Positions 1 to 11,460 of a stretch of DNA of 64,000 nt are shown here, in pieces. The position numbers and the translations under genes are program-made. The notes under the pieces are model-generated. The model worked only from the letters and a program-made list of their open reading frames with translations, was not told where the DNA came from and searched no databases. The stretch's first letter is position 1. Every line of letters begins with the position of its first letter. Source of the DNA: Kitagawia praeruptora (taxonomy: Eukaryota; Streptophyta; Magnoliopsida; Apiales; Apiaceae); the NCBI GenBank assembly GCA_037693485.1, contig CM075345.1, positions 92,524,001 to 92,588,000 of the forward strand. The letters run 5' to 3'.

Positions 1-180
1 TGGATAATGGTGTATGTAATTTAGAGATGAAAAAGGATTTTGGGGATTGAATTAGATGTAGGATAGAATTTAGGGGTGTTAGGGTTTTAATTTGAAGTGG
101 AATTGGGATAGGATATGAAGTAAAGGAGATAGGAATTGAAATTTATGAGTTTTTACACTCAAAAACAAAACTGGACAGGG

Positions 181-323
181 GGTCTCGACGCTTGAGGCGT
201 GCACTGGCGCATGATGCGCGTTTCAGCGCTCCTGCGCCGTTTAGGCGGCTGATGCGCGCTCCCCATCTGCGTTACACGGCGCTCCTGCGCGCTGGCTGGC
301 GCATGATGCGCTGGCGCATTCTG
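181..323. repeat. GC-rich block with repeated GCGCATGATGCGC palindromes
   Basis: The sequence is rich in GCGC and contains the near-perfect palindrome GCGCATGATGCGC twice (about 207-219 and 299-311), with other CCTGCGC and GGCGC motifs between. It contrasts sharply with the AT-rich DNA around it. A similar GC-rich GGCGCC-containing block lies in the element A LTR at about 4505-4600. Confidence 0.6.
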
Positions 324-325
324 AA

Positions 326-329
<4 letters not shown>

Positions 330-366
<37 letters not shown>
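330..366. repeat. (TA)n microsatellite
   Basis: About 18 uninterrupted AT units are visible directly after the GC-rich block. Confidence 0.95.
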
Positions 367-368
<2 letters not shown>

Positions 369-460
369 AATACCTATACTACAACAAAGTACAATAATGC
401 TTGGGTTGCTTCCCAAGAAGCGCTTCTTTAACGTCAATAGCTTGACGTTACTTCCTCAAC

Positions 461-3079
461 TCAAGGTGGTTTCAAAAGAATAACCGAACCGTTCTCAACA
501 GAAAAACCATTCATGCGAACGTTGACATCTTGGTTGCTTGCTTTCCATAAATCTCTTCCTTCAGACTTCAACTTGATTTTTCTACCCAACGACCTAATCT
601 TCTTCTTTTTCTTCTTCACTCCTCTAAGGTGCTTTTTCGACTCGAACGGCTGAACAAAACTCTCTTCTTCCTTATCATCGGCTTTCCACCTTCGCAACAC
701 GTTATCATGCCCTTCTTCAAAAATCACTAACTCATTATTCAAAAGGACATACCTCAAATGTGGTGGAAGTTTCCCAAGCTTGACATTCGAAAGATCTCGA
801 ATTGAAGAACTGTTCGACTTCTTGCTCAACAACTGATCAAACTTCTGTTTCTGACCCGTATCAACTATTTCCACACTACAACACTCTTCATCCTCTGTTG
901 GAAATTTCATGGCCTTGAACACGTTAAAGGTGACATTCTGATCTTGCACCCTCATTGTAAGCTCACCTTTTTGCACATCAATCAAAGTACGACCCGTAGC
1001 TAGAAAAGGCCTTCCCAAGATTATGGGAATCTTCTTGTCTTCTTCAAAATCCAAGATAACAAAATCAGCTGGGAAGATGAACTTATCAACTTTTACCAAA
1101 ACATCTTCTACTATACCCCTCGGATAAGTGATCGTCCTATCAGCCAACTGCAAAGAGATGTTAGTTGGCTTTGGCTCCGGTAGACCAAGTTGCTTGAAAA
1201 TAGACAAGGGCATGAGATTAATGCTAGCTCCCAAATTACATAAGCATTTGCTGAAAGAAAGGTTGCCAATAGTACACGGAATGGTGAAACTTCCCGGATC
1301 TTTAAGCTTCGACGGCAACTTCTGCTGTAACACCGCACTGCACTCCTCTGTCAAAGCCACTGTTTCAAATTCTTCCAACCTTCTCTTTCGTGACAAAATA
1401 TCCTTCATGAACTTCGCATATCTCGGCATCTGCTCCAACGCTTCAACAAAAGGAATGTTAATGGACAGTTTCTTGAAGACATCCATAAACTTTTGAAATT
1501 GTTTCTCTTGACTTTTCCGCAAGCGTCCAGGAAATGGAGGAGGAGGATAGATCTGATTATTCTTTGAAGATTGCTCCGGAGAAGTTTTAACAGGTTCCTC
1601 GCTCTTTTCCACTTCAAGCTGATCAGCCACCAAATCAGATTTTTTAACCTGCTGATTCTGAACATCTTCATCTTCTTCAACTGCTGATTTAGGGTCTGCT
1701 GTAACCTTTCCCGATCTCAAAGTCACTGCATTCACCTGCTCCTTGTTGCCCCTCCTACCTGGATTCGATTCCGTATCACTAGGAAGAGTTCCTTGAGGCC
1801 TACTAAGCAAAGCACTTGCAATCTGTCCTATCTGGGTTTCCAAGACTTTCTGGCCAACTTGTAGGTTTTTTACCGCTATCCACACATCATCTGATTTATC
1901 ATTAGATGATTGCCCCATATGAGCCTGAGGCTGTTGCTACTAAAATCCAGGAGGTTGATATGGTGCCCTTGGAGCATAAGGCTGTTGATAGCCTTGATTG
2001 AATGGCTTTGCTTGCTGATAAGATTGTTGAGTATTTTGATTATTGCTCCAGCTGAAATTGGGATGATTCCGATTATTAGGATGATAAGTGGCTGGAACTG
2101 GTGCAGCAGGTCTCTGGAAATTACTAACGAACTGTGCTGATTCAGAAGAGATAGCACACTGATTCGTCTCATGTGCACCCGCACATAACTCACAAACACT
2201 AGCCACCTACTGAACTCCATAATTAGCAAGAGAATCCACTTTCATCGCAAGAGCTTTCAACTGAGCCGTAATCATTGAAGCTGTATCTATTTCCAAAATT
2301 CCTGCTGCCTTGCCTTGAGATAGCCTTTGGGTTGGATTTTGATATTCATTAGCAGCCATCATCTCTATAAGTTCATAAGCTTCATCATAGCTCTTCGTCC
2401 ACAGAGCTCCTCCTGATGCTGCATCTAGCAAGGGCCTAGATTGTGCTCCCAACCCATTGTAGAACCCATTAATAACCATCCAATCAGGCATGCCATGATG
2501 AGGACACTTGCGTAGCATCTCCTTGTAGCGTTCCCAAGCCTCACACAATGACTCACCAGATTGTTGTTGGAATTGAGTTAACTGGTTCCTTATTGCTGCA
2601 GTTTTCGCCATAGGGAAGAATTTAGTAAGGAACTTCTGAGCAAGATCTTCCCATGTAGTAATGGAACCAGGTGGCAAAGAGTGTAGCCAGCTCTTAGCCT
2701 TATCCCTCAGAGAGAATGGGAAAAGCCTCAACCTGATAGCATCATCCATCACACCATTACATTTGAAAGTGTCGCAGATTTCGATAAAGTCCCGAACATG
2801 CATGTTGGCATCCTCCGTAGAAGTTCCCCCAAACTGGACTGAATTCTGCACCATCTGAATTGTGCCCGGCTTGATCTCAAAGTTGTTAGCTGCAATAGCT
2901 GGCCTAACAACGCTAGACTGGATATCATTTAGTTTCGGCTGAGAATACTCCTTCAAAGCCTTGACTGCTGCTGCTGCGTCACCCATCTCTACAGTAGTTT
3001 CAAGTTCCTCTTCTTTATTATCCACTATAAGGTCGTCTTCCGCCAGTTCTTCCAAACAAGCTTTTAAGCGTGTTCGCAT
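461..3079 (-). pseudogene. Element A gag-protease polyprotein, interrupted by three in-frame TAG codons
   Basis: A single minus-strand frame covers 873 codons. The first 290 residues form a gypsy gag capsid (region around WLHSLPPGSITTWEDL and FLTKFFP). A zinc knuckle follows (CELCAGAHETNQC, about 2155-2195) with a Gln/Pro/Asn-rich linker, then a retropepsin-like protease (GASINLMP ... IILGRPFLATGRTLIDV, about 1240-980). In-frame TAG stops lie at 2207-2209 and as a doublet at 1937-1942; no other stop type occurs before the terminal stop at 461. The expected catalytic aspartate of the protease (family motif D-L-G-A-S) reads as Asn at codon 1235-1237. After the protease the frame ends without an RT domain. 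Both the stops and the active-site change argue for an inactive copy. The gag and protease assignments are secure; the exact family is less so. Confidence 0.85.
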
Positions 3080-3192
3080 ACAAACTTAAGTACCTGAAAC
3101 ACCACGAATCAAACAAACTAAGTAAGAAATCCTAGTCAGTGAACGCTAATGACCATTGATGACAAGCACATAAACTAAAATAAAAACACCGA

Positions 3193-3213
3193 TGATCCCC
3201 GGCAGCGGCGCCA
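3193..3213 (-). other. Primer-binding site of element A (tRNA-Asp type)
   Basis: The minus strand reads TGGCGCCGCTGCCGGGG and continues ATCA, complementary to the 3' end of plant tRNA-Asp with one mismatch. It lies six bases inside the LTR end. Confidence 0.85.
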
Positions 3214-3219
3214 AAAACT

Positions 3220-4913
3220 TGTTAACACAAAATCACGCAAGCGCACATTGTCACAAGTAATATATGATTAAATCAAGTTCGTTCCCACAGAGATCTAGAA
3301 TGGTGTTTAATTCAATTAATGTACCTATGCACCGATGTATGGTTTTTATCCACTGCTAAGACAAATAACAAATTGGATTTTTATTAACTACTAAATTAAT
3401 TATCAAACTAAAGATTAACTAATTAAAGAGATTAAAGTCGAATTACTAATATGAGAATAAAACATGGAATCCTAGTTTCATCATCTACTTCACTTAGAGT
3501 TGCAGCCTTTAATTAAAACATGCGATGGTTTTGATATCTGATTGAATAACACGAAATAAGTAAAAGTTACCTCTCGGTATACTAGTACCAAACTACACAT
3601 GCATCCACAAAAAAGATAGAAGATGTATAGACACCTATCATGTTTAGACCCTATATCTCTATAGAATTTGAAAACATAAAGGTTTTAGCACAAGTTATTC
3701 ACATAGATCACATAGGGTAGCATAATATCTCTATTTACGCCACAAATCATGATGTTAAAACATCAACCTATCCTATGCTAGTATGGCAAGTTCTAAATCT
3801 CAAGATCCACTCTCGTTTCGCAAGAAATTAACAATTCAATTTAGATGTTAGCTATGTATCCAAAAGCATTAAGATTAACCATATGAGGATATCAATAATT
3901 CCCCACACATAAATCTTTAAGGCATGCAAACTACTAAGCTACATATAAAAATCCACTAGGATCCCATGACAACGATTAGTTCATAATTAAACCTTTCGTC
4001 ACCATGGGATTTGATGAAAACATGGTAAATAACAAGATATGAATAAAAGAAGTAATTATATTAATAAACAAGAGTTTGAGAAAACAAATCTAGAACAAAA
4101 TATGAAGTAGATCTAGATACGTTGCTTGTCACGAGCGTTGAATCCTTCTCTCCTTTTCTCCTTTGCAAAACTAAGCTATGATATCTAATTGTATGTAATG
4201 ATGATAATTCTATAATTTACAAGGGTTGGATGTGTTTATATAGGCTCTAGACATCTTGCCCAGCAAGAAAATACCTTATCAGAATTATAATAGAAGTACG
4301 TTTCCTAAACTGATTCTGTTTTAAAGGAAAATTCGCAGCTGTCTTTTCTTCAGTAATTCTTGAACTTTCCATCTGTAATTGGACTTCTGGACCACTTTAG
4401 AATGATAGAGAATCTCGTTATCTTCGCGTGGACAGCTTACGGGCCTCAAACGGACTTCTAGAACTCAAGATATGGCCAAAACAAAATCAGAAATTTTGGC
4501 TGATTTTTCTCCCGCACCCCCGCAGCGCAGGAGCGCCGTTTGGGCGCCTGAGGCGCCGTGCCAATCTGCTGGAAACAAGGCTGGGGCGCCCGGCTTGCTC
4601 CCGTTCTGCGAAAACTGATTTTTCTTTGCTTTTTTCGCCTTTTCTTCCCGTTCCTTTTGCATGAGCTTCCGTCTTTCATTCTTAATGACTTGTATACTTC
4701 TTAGGAGTTGATATTAGCCACCATTCTTCATTCCATATCATCAATCAACTCAACAAAACGCTCCAAAAATGACGGAAACTACACCTTTAATCGATATTTC
4801 TTCAACCCTGCACAATTAAACAAAACACATCAAAACTACCACAAACTTGAGGCCAAAGCAATCAATTTAAGCCGAATTAGAATGTTCCAAGTAGATATAA
4901 AATCCACTTATCA
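3220..4913 (-). repeat. 5' LTR of element A
   Basis: On the minus strand it starts TGATAAGTGGATTTTATATC and ends GTGTTAACA just before the PBS, giving about 1694 bp with TG...CA ends. A GC-rich block at about 4505-4600 has several GGCGCC palindromes. No coding sequence was recognised. The partner LTR is outside the window, so the boundaries rest on terminal motifs and on the G3 LTR homology resuming after 4913. Confidence 0.75.
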
Positions 4914-5668
4914 AAAATGATCTATGAAATAAGCTCTATCCTCTCATGGTTAGTTGACACACCCTAATGACCCTTACCAGTTCGTGACTTCTGCCCAAAT
5001 AACGACTATATTCTTAACAATTTCCAAATCAGCACTCCTCCCAATCCATCATCCAACACATATATTATTCCCTACACCATGTGGTCATCATACCAGCCAT
5101 GGTTACAAGCACAACTCACTTCCATACTCAATCAAATCTCTTATAAACACATATATCATCATGATTTCATACTTTATACAACTTTAACTACTTAACCAAA
5201 ATCCATCATCAACTCAAAGTAATACTAAGGGTTCTTGAGCTTTATACCTTCTTTGTAGAGTGAACAACACTTAATAAGCCTTGGATAGTCCTTAAACAAC
5301 CTTAAAGTAGCTTGGATCAACTAAAGAAATCATAAAACCAAAAGTTAGTTCTTGAAGGTTATTATTCATCCATCACTTTGTAAAAATCATAGAAAATCGA
5401 AAAATAAGAGTTTGGCTCTCAAAGTTTTACCACATCTTGGCCTCTTCATAAGATTTGATTTGAGCTATATATCACCAAAAACAAAGCTTCCTAGCTATAG
5501 TGTTGAGCTCCATCTTTCCGCTGGACAGAAACTGGACAGATTGGGTGCTCCAACTTTGAGCATGGATTTGACTAGGTTGTACTACTTTGTTGGCCATGAA
5601 ATTTTGAACGAACCTTACACATGGAGTGGAGAAGCTATAGGTTAAAATTTGGTGATTTGATCATGGAT
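4914..5668 (-). repeat. G3 3' LTR, distal fragment (left of Copia-1)
   Basis: This stretch is closely similar to 25993-26808 in the G3 5' LTR, apart from a deletion of about 40 bp near 5003. Its left side is cut by element A and its right side by Copia-1. The LTR continues at 20078. Short ORFs inside it are not supported as genes. Confidence 0.8.
5664..5668. repeat. Target-site duplication TGGAT, left copy (Copia-1)
   Basis: TGGAT directly precedes the LTR start TGAAAGGC and is repeated at 20078-20082. The uninterrupted site, with one TGGAT, is preserved in the paralogous G3 LTR near 26804. Confidence 0.97.
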
Positions 5669-6724
5669 TGAAAGGCAGAGTGTGTAAACTTGTAACACTA
5701 TAAGTAATGTAACTCAATTAAAGGAAAAGATACTTAACCAGAAGACAATCAAGAACAAGAAGCCACAAGAAATCAACACTAAATGAAGACAAGGTAATTG
5801 ATACAATTGAACATGTTAACTATGATCAAGCCAAGAAGAAATCATTGAGAGAAGTTCAAGTCAAAGTTGTTCATGCCTCAGTGATTTGAGAAATCGAGAA
5901 TCAAGATCATAACTATCAGTATCAACAAGACCAATTGATTTCAAGTGAACAAGAAGGAAAGCAAACATTGGAAAGCCACGTTACTAAGTGAATATGGTAA
6001 TTTATTCGAGAAGCAGAAACACTATCAAGACTAGTCACTTATGAACCAGACCAGTGCATCAAGTGTCAGGACATTTATAGCAAGTTTATGTCAGTAATAA
6101 AGATCCATGTTCAAGAGCTTGCTGAAGAATAAAGAAGACATGAAGATATCACAAGTTCAAGATGTGCATTGAAGTTTCAAGTTGAAGACCAGAATATTTT
6201 CTAAGTACTAAATATTCTAGATGACCAAGTAGAATATTTCTAAGTAGAAGTTCTACTTAGAAATTCGAGATGGCTAAGTAGAAATTCTCAAGTAGAAGTT
6301 CTACTTAGAGTGCAGCTTCAATATGACACATGGCATCTTCTGATTGGCAGATTTCCAAGCTTTCAAGATAAGGCAAGATTTATGTGGACATCATTGGGCC
6401 ACGTATATCTTAGTCTTTGAAGACTATAGAACATAGATTACATGTAGTATAAATAGAAGTACTTGTGTAATGTTTTATTTGAGAGAGCAATAGTTGAGGA
6501 AAACACAAGAAAAAGAGAGAGAGTGCATTCACAGAGCTTAGTATCATTCACTTCTCTCTGAACTTCTGTTATACTTTGTAATGAATGTTGTAGCAACCAT
6601 TTCAAGTTATATATAAGAAATATATTCCTTGAATCTGCGTGTTCATTTATTGCATCGTATTTATTGCTTCTCATATTCGAAAAGTTGTATTCACCCCCCC
6701 TCTACAACACATTTGGACCTAACA
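5669..6724 (+). repeat. Copia-1 5' LTR
   Basis: It begins TGAAAGGCAG and ends GGACCTAACA; it is 1056 bp, the same as the 3' LTR. It contains near-perfect short palindromes around 6234-6305 (arms CTAAGTAGAA / TTCTACTTAG separated by one base) and a TATA box at 6448. Confidence 0.97.
6448..6455 (+). promoter_or_regulatory. TATA box in Copia-1 5' LTR
   Basis: TATAAATA is followed by GAAGTACTTGTG. The same box is at 19801-19808 in the 3' LTR and at 31814-31821 (minus) in Copia-2. Its place about 275 bp before the LTR end fits the U3/R border. Confidence 0.7.
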
Positions 6725-6726
6725 AT

Positions 6727-6738
6727 TGGTATCAGAGC
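6727..6738 (+). other. Copia-1 primer-binding site (tRNA-iMet)
   Basis: TGGTATCAGAGC, two bases after the LTR end, is complementary to the 3' end of plant initiator tRNA-Met. Confidence 0.95.
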
Positions 6739-7435
6739 GGATGTTTAACACACAAAACATAGATCCTTGTGTTTGGTAGAAGATTCGTGAGTTTTCATTT
6801 TTTAGATCTACTTTTCGAAAATTCTCGAAAAGTGAGCTTTAATTCGTTTGTAGTGAAAACTCATCTGAAGAAAATTATTTAAATACTCCAGGTGTGATTA
6901 TTTAGCTTGGGTGTATATTAATTAATTTTTGTGAACTAATCTTGGTTCGTTGATATTTGGTGTTCTTGAGTGTTCATCATATGTTCTTATGAAAGAAGAC
7001 AACCCAACAACTTTTTTGATCTCCTTTTCAAACAGATAAATAGTACGGAGTAAAAGAATAAAAAGGTGTTTTTGGACTTTTGATTTGCATTATTCACGGC
7101 CGAAAGTGTAACAAGACATACTCAGTACCTAGCACGTGGGTTAGGTGGGTTAGGTGAGTAAAGCATCAAAGTCAAAAAGGTGTTAAAGAGATAATATTGT
7201 TTATTCAATATTAAAGTAATCTGCAGAAAATTTATTCTAAGGACAAAAGCTCTACATAAAATTTCTACTTGAGATTTTCTACATAGAATTTCGACTTGGA
7301 CAATTTCTACTTGGTGAAGATCGACTTGAGCAAAATTTCTACTTAGAGAAATTTCGACTTAGGCAGAAGTTCTACATATATATTCTACATAGCCTAGTCT
7401 TGGGTACTTAGAAACTTTTAGTGACCAGAATTGAA
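6739..7435 (+). other. Copia-1 leader with short dispersed repeats; no gene
   Basis: This untranslated leader precedes gag. From about 7240 to 7400 it consists of loose copies of TTTCTACTTAGA / TTTCGACTTGAG, the same motif family that forms palindromes in the LTR and fills the spacer before ORF3. Confidence 0.7.
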
Positions 7436-9889
7436 ATGGCTCCTAAAAATGCATTCAAGATCCCAATGTTCAACCGAGATCACTATGAAGAATGGGTTTT
7501 CAGAATGAGACTCTACTTGGAGACAGTTAACCCTGAATATCTGGAAGTCCTTGACAAGGGTAAATTTGTTCCAATGGTAGCTATTCCTGAACGTACGGAA
7601 GGAGACGAGGTTATACCATCTCGGTCTGAGCCTAAAAAAGCAGCGGACTTTTCAGATGCTGACAAGGAGCAAATAGATTATGATACTTCCGTACGACAAA
7701 CCTTGATGGAATCCCTTGATCATGAAATGTTCAACATAGTCAAAGGTCTGACTACAGCAAAGAAGATTTGGGACAAGATAGAAGTTGTCATGGAAGGATC
7801 TGCAGAGGTTAGAAGTAACAAGACACTTATACTCAAGATGGAGTATGACACCTTCAGAATAAGAAAAGGAGAAGGCATAACAGACGTCTATCTAAGATTC
7901 AGTCAGTTGGTATTGGATTTGAATCTGAGAGGTGTAACTCTCCCCATGGTTGAGACCAATACGAGATATCTGAGGAACCAGCCAAAGAGCATTGAACATA
8001 GGGTCTACGCAGTAAGAGAAACCAGAGATTTGAATACAACTTCTCTGGAAGAATATTATGGAATACTAAAGACCTATGAGCTGGAGACTCTTCAAGATCA
8101 AGCATGGGACAGTGATTCAAAAGGAAAAGAAACTGCATCAGGATTAGTTGCTGATGAGAAAGAGTCTAAGAAGGCAATGATTGCAAAAAAGTCTAAATCA
8201 TCACCTGCACCACATCAAGTTGATAATGATGACGAGTGCACATCAAACAGTGATGATGACTACTTCACCCAAGAAGAGCTGGACAACATGGACGATAGTG
8301 TCGTGGCATACATGGCAAGGAAGTTCAGCAACATGAGATTCAGAAAGAGCAACCGACCTCAGAGAAATTCTTCATCTTACTATCGGGCTGCTAGGGGTGG
8401 TGGTAGTTCGTCAGGCTTCAGAGGAAAAGGCAAAAGTACCAGCTACAAATCTCCTTTGGATTTCAAAATGAAGTTCAAATACTATAACTGTGGTGAAGCT
8501 TGACACTTTGCTACGGACTGCAAAAAGCCTAAACAGACTTATCCAAAAGAGACATATGAAGCCCTCAAAAGCAAGTATGAATCGCTGGTGAAGGAAAGAC
8601 ATGGAAAAAGAGATTTATTAGTAACAGAAGGAAGAGCTTGGGATGATTCAGATGAGGAAGATGTTACTCATGTAGCAAACTTTGCCCTCATGGCTGAAAC
8701 ATCAGAGGAACCAGAGGTACCAGTTCTAACTCTTAAAGTAGAAATGTCCATTGATGATTATAAGGAACAGAACGGGGCTCTTAGCGAAGAGATCTATATG
8801 TTGTGCAAAAGCCTAGACACTTCTCAAAAGGAACAGAAAACACTTGTCGCCAAAAGCAGAATGCTTGAGGCAAAAGTGGAAGAGTTAGAGGCTGCTTGCA
8901 CTGTAGATACTTCCCTAAGAGATTTTATTAAATCTTTGGAACACAAGCTCATCCTTAAGGGAGAAATAGAAGCATGTCTTAGGGACAAACTAGCTGAGTT
9001 AGAAACTAAATGCGAAGCTTACAAACTAGCTGCTAGTAAAGTGTATGTAGATAATGACACATTTAAGAAGATAACTGGAGTAGGTATAGGACTTGATTAT
9101 TCTGACCTTCCTAAGAAAGATGGAAAGAGACCTATCGACACTAGTTCCAGTGACCTTAAAAAGGAAATTCCTAGCTCTCTTAAATCAGCTGTCAAACCTA
9201 TCTACAAACACATTGTTCCTAGAATAGAAGAAGAAGAGACTGAATTAATAGCTAGATATGAGATTGAGTTGGAAGATCGCCAGAAAGCACAACCTATAAC
9301 TCCTATCAAATAAGTTAAAATCAATTTCTCTAGAGATGAATCTAGACCAGGATTAGGAGCTAAGGCTGTTAAACAACAAGGAAAGAAAGAAAAAGGCATA
9401 AAAGAGGTTAAGGCTGAACGAATAAAGAAAGCATGTTATCACTGTAAATCTACTGAACATCTTTCTTATGCATGTAAAGCTAACATAAATGTTCCTGCTG
9501 CACATGCCATGCCTGCCACACATACAATGAATAATCTGCATCAGAATCATGCATAGTGTGGTCAACCTAATTGTATGCCATGCACTTTTAACATCATGCA
9601 AACTTTTGTGAATTTAATGAATGCATCTAGCCAGTTATGCTCAAATACTATTGCTAGTTCAAACATCAAGAAAAAGCATGTGAGAGCCAAGACTGTCAGT
9701 CCTCCTAAAGTTAGGAGTGACAAACCTTCTCCTAAGACTGACAAATCTGTCAAGTCTGAGAAAGGAAAGGAGAAAGTCGAAAGCTCTAGTAATGTTAAGA
9801 AAAGTGCATCTCCTGTTGTTAAATCTGTTGATTCTCGATCTTATCGAAAAGCCGGGCCCAATCAAAGTTGGCTTCCGAAGAATGTCTAA
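7436..9889 (+). pseudogene. Copia-1 gag, long SIRE-type, with three in-frame stops
   Basis: The ATG at 7436 (MAPKNAFKIP) is preferred to the GTG at 7421. One frame runs 818 codons to TAA at 9887. The first part is a copia gag of the UBN2/DUF4219 type (FNRDHYEEWVFRMRLYLE, then a long helical region). A CCHC knuckle at about 8478-8523 has lost its first Cys (Tyr in YYNCGEA) and has TGA at 8501-8503 where Gly is expected. A coiled-coil Glu/Lys-rich region follows, then TAA at 9311-9313, a second knuckle CYHCKSTEHLSYAC (about 9433-9475), TAG at 9554-9556, and a Lys/Ser-rich tail. Gag would form the particle and bind RNA; as read, only a truncated capsid could be made. The pol frame overlaps its last 22 bases in another frame. 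Confidence 0.88.
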
Positions 9890-11460
9890 CCAATCTGTCA
9901 TTGCAGGGCGTTAAGCAGAATAGAAATAAAGTTATATGGGTGCTAGACAGTGGAGCATCGAGGCATATGACTGGAAACAAGTCCCTGCTTATAGAATTGG
10001 TTATGAAGGCTGGCCCTTATGTTACCTTTGGAGATGACAGCATAGGTGTGACAAAGGGATATGGCAAACTGAAGACTGGTAATGTCATCATTGAAGATAT
10101 TTCCTATGTTGAGGGACTGAAGCACAATCTGTTGAGTATCAGTCAATTCTGTGACAAAGGTTACGAAATTGTCTTCAACAAGAAAGGTGTATCAATCACT
10201 CACATCAAGGAAGGCTCATTAGCTTTGAGAGGAGTTCGAAAGGCAGATCTTTTTGTTGCAAACATGGATTCAGCAAATCAGAATGAGGTCACCTGTTTCT
10301 ACAGCAAAGCCTCGGATGATGAAAGCTGGTTATGGCACAAAAAGCTATCTCACTTAAACTTCAAAACGATGAATGCTCTCGCGAGGCGAGAATTGGTGAG
10401 AGATCTACCTCAAATGGAGTTCGCTCCGAAAGGACTCTGTGAATCTTGTGAAATGGGAAAGTCGAAGCGAGCATCACATAAAAGCAAAGAAATTTCTAGT
10501 ATTACTGAGCCTCTGCAACTTCTTCATATGGATTTGTTTGGCCCAGTGAATGTCCTATCTTTGTCTAGGAAAAGATATGCATTGGTAATCGTGGATGACT
10601 TCTCCAAGTATACATGGGTATTGTTCGCAATGACGAAAGACGAAGTACCTTTCCTAATCATTGATCACATCACTCAAATTGAGAATGTTTCAACACTTAC
10701 TGTGAAGACAATTAGATCAGACAATGGCACTGAATTCAAAAACGCAGTGCTGAATGACTTCTGTGTATCTAAGGGAATACGTCGTCAGTATTCAGCCCCG
10801 AGAACTCCACAGCAAAATGGAGTAGTTGAAAGGAAGAATAGAACATTGGTTGAAGCAGCAAGAACTTTGTTGTATGATTTGAAACTTCCTCTGTACTTCT
10901 GGGCAGAAGCAGTGAGTACCATGTGTTACACTCAAAATAGAACCTTGATCATAAAAGATAAAGAAAAGACACCATGTGAACTAATGAACAGCAGAAGACC
11001 AACAATCAAATACTTTCATGTCTTTGGAGCAAAATGCTATGTACTTATAGATGATGAAAATCTAGGCAAGTTTGTAGCAAAAGCTCGTGAAGGAATCTTT
11101 GTTGGTTACTCCACAGATGTGGTGGCAGCCTATAGGGTGTTCTTAGTGAATGATCGAAAAGTGACTGAAAGCTACAACGTCAGATTCGACGATACCAAAC
11201 TCCCATCAATTTCTAGAGATTCTAGTGAACCTGAGTCCCTAAAATTTCAGAATCTGGACTTGGATGAACTTGAAGATGAACCTGAGTTAGTTGTCCCATT
11301 AAATGTTCCAAGTGTACGTGAAGAACCTGAGTCTAGTGGACAATCTAATTCTACAAGATCAGAAGAGAATTCTTCAGTACGAACCGGCAACAACTCAGGG
11401 GGAGTAAATAGCAGCGTACAAGTGTTCAAGGCTCGAGTCGAGTTGACACTAGTTCTGTAG
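9868..11460 (+). pseudogene. Copia-1 pol, first part: protease and integrase, ending in a frameshift
   Basis: The open frame has no ATG near its start, which suggests it was once expressed as a gag-pol fusion. It contains the aspartic protease motif LDSGASRHMTG near residue 26. The integrase HHCC-type zinc domain follows (WHKKLSHLN ... CESCEMGK), then the catalytic core with LLHMDLFGP, RSDNGTEF and GVVERKNRT, the D, D and E positions present. The GKF..KAREGIFVGYS segment marks the integrase end. At about 11416 the frame departs from the Copia-2 protein. There Copia-1 has four bases fewer than Copia-2, and 14 wrong residues follow before a stop. Authentic pol sequence resumes in another frame at 11424. 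Protease and integrase residues look intact; the lesion separates them from RT. Confidence 0.9.

Larger units (their letters stand above)
1..460 (-). other. Untranslated 3' part of element A; no gene seen
   Basis: No coding frame with homology is visible. The stretch holds a GC-rich palindromic block (181-323), an AT microsatellite (330-366) and, on the minus strand just after the gag-protease stop, a segment encoding a GRF/SxP-type phrase (KKRFLGSNPS) resembling one often found near the 3' end of plant Athila/Tat elements. Whether that phrase is translated cannot be judged. The expected LTR start TGATAAGTGG does not occur here, so the 3' LTR lies further left. Confidence 0.5.
1..4913 (-). 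mobile_element. Element A: partial Ty3/gypsy element of Athila/TR-GAG type (5' LTR, PBS, gag-protease)
   Basis: Read on the minus strand, the order is LTR (4913 down to 3220), a primer-binding site matching tRNA-Asp, a gag-protease frame (3079-461), then an untranslated tail that runs off the left edge. The LTR begins TGATAAGTGG on the minus strand. No reverse transcriptase, RNase H or integrase follows the protease. The protein ends soon after a segment resembling the protease-RT linker (LPPHLRYV), so pol appears to be lost, as in the non-autonomous TR-GAG class. It is inserted in the 3' LTR of G3: homology to the other G3 LTR resumes just right of 4913. The second TSD copy and the 3' LTR are outside the window. 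Confidence 0.75.

Noticed and set aside
192..431. Short ORFs on both strands through the GC-rich block and AT microsatellite
   Set aside because: Low-complexity translation (alternating Tyr-Ile) without homology.
1937..1942. TAG-TAG-CAA as a programmed leaky stop in element A
   Set aside because: Two adjacent stops plus a third upstream and a mutated protease Asp fit decay better than regulated readthrough.
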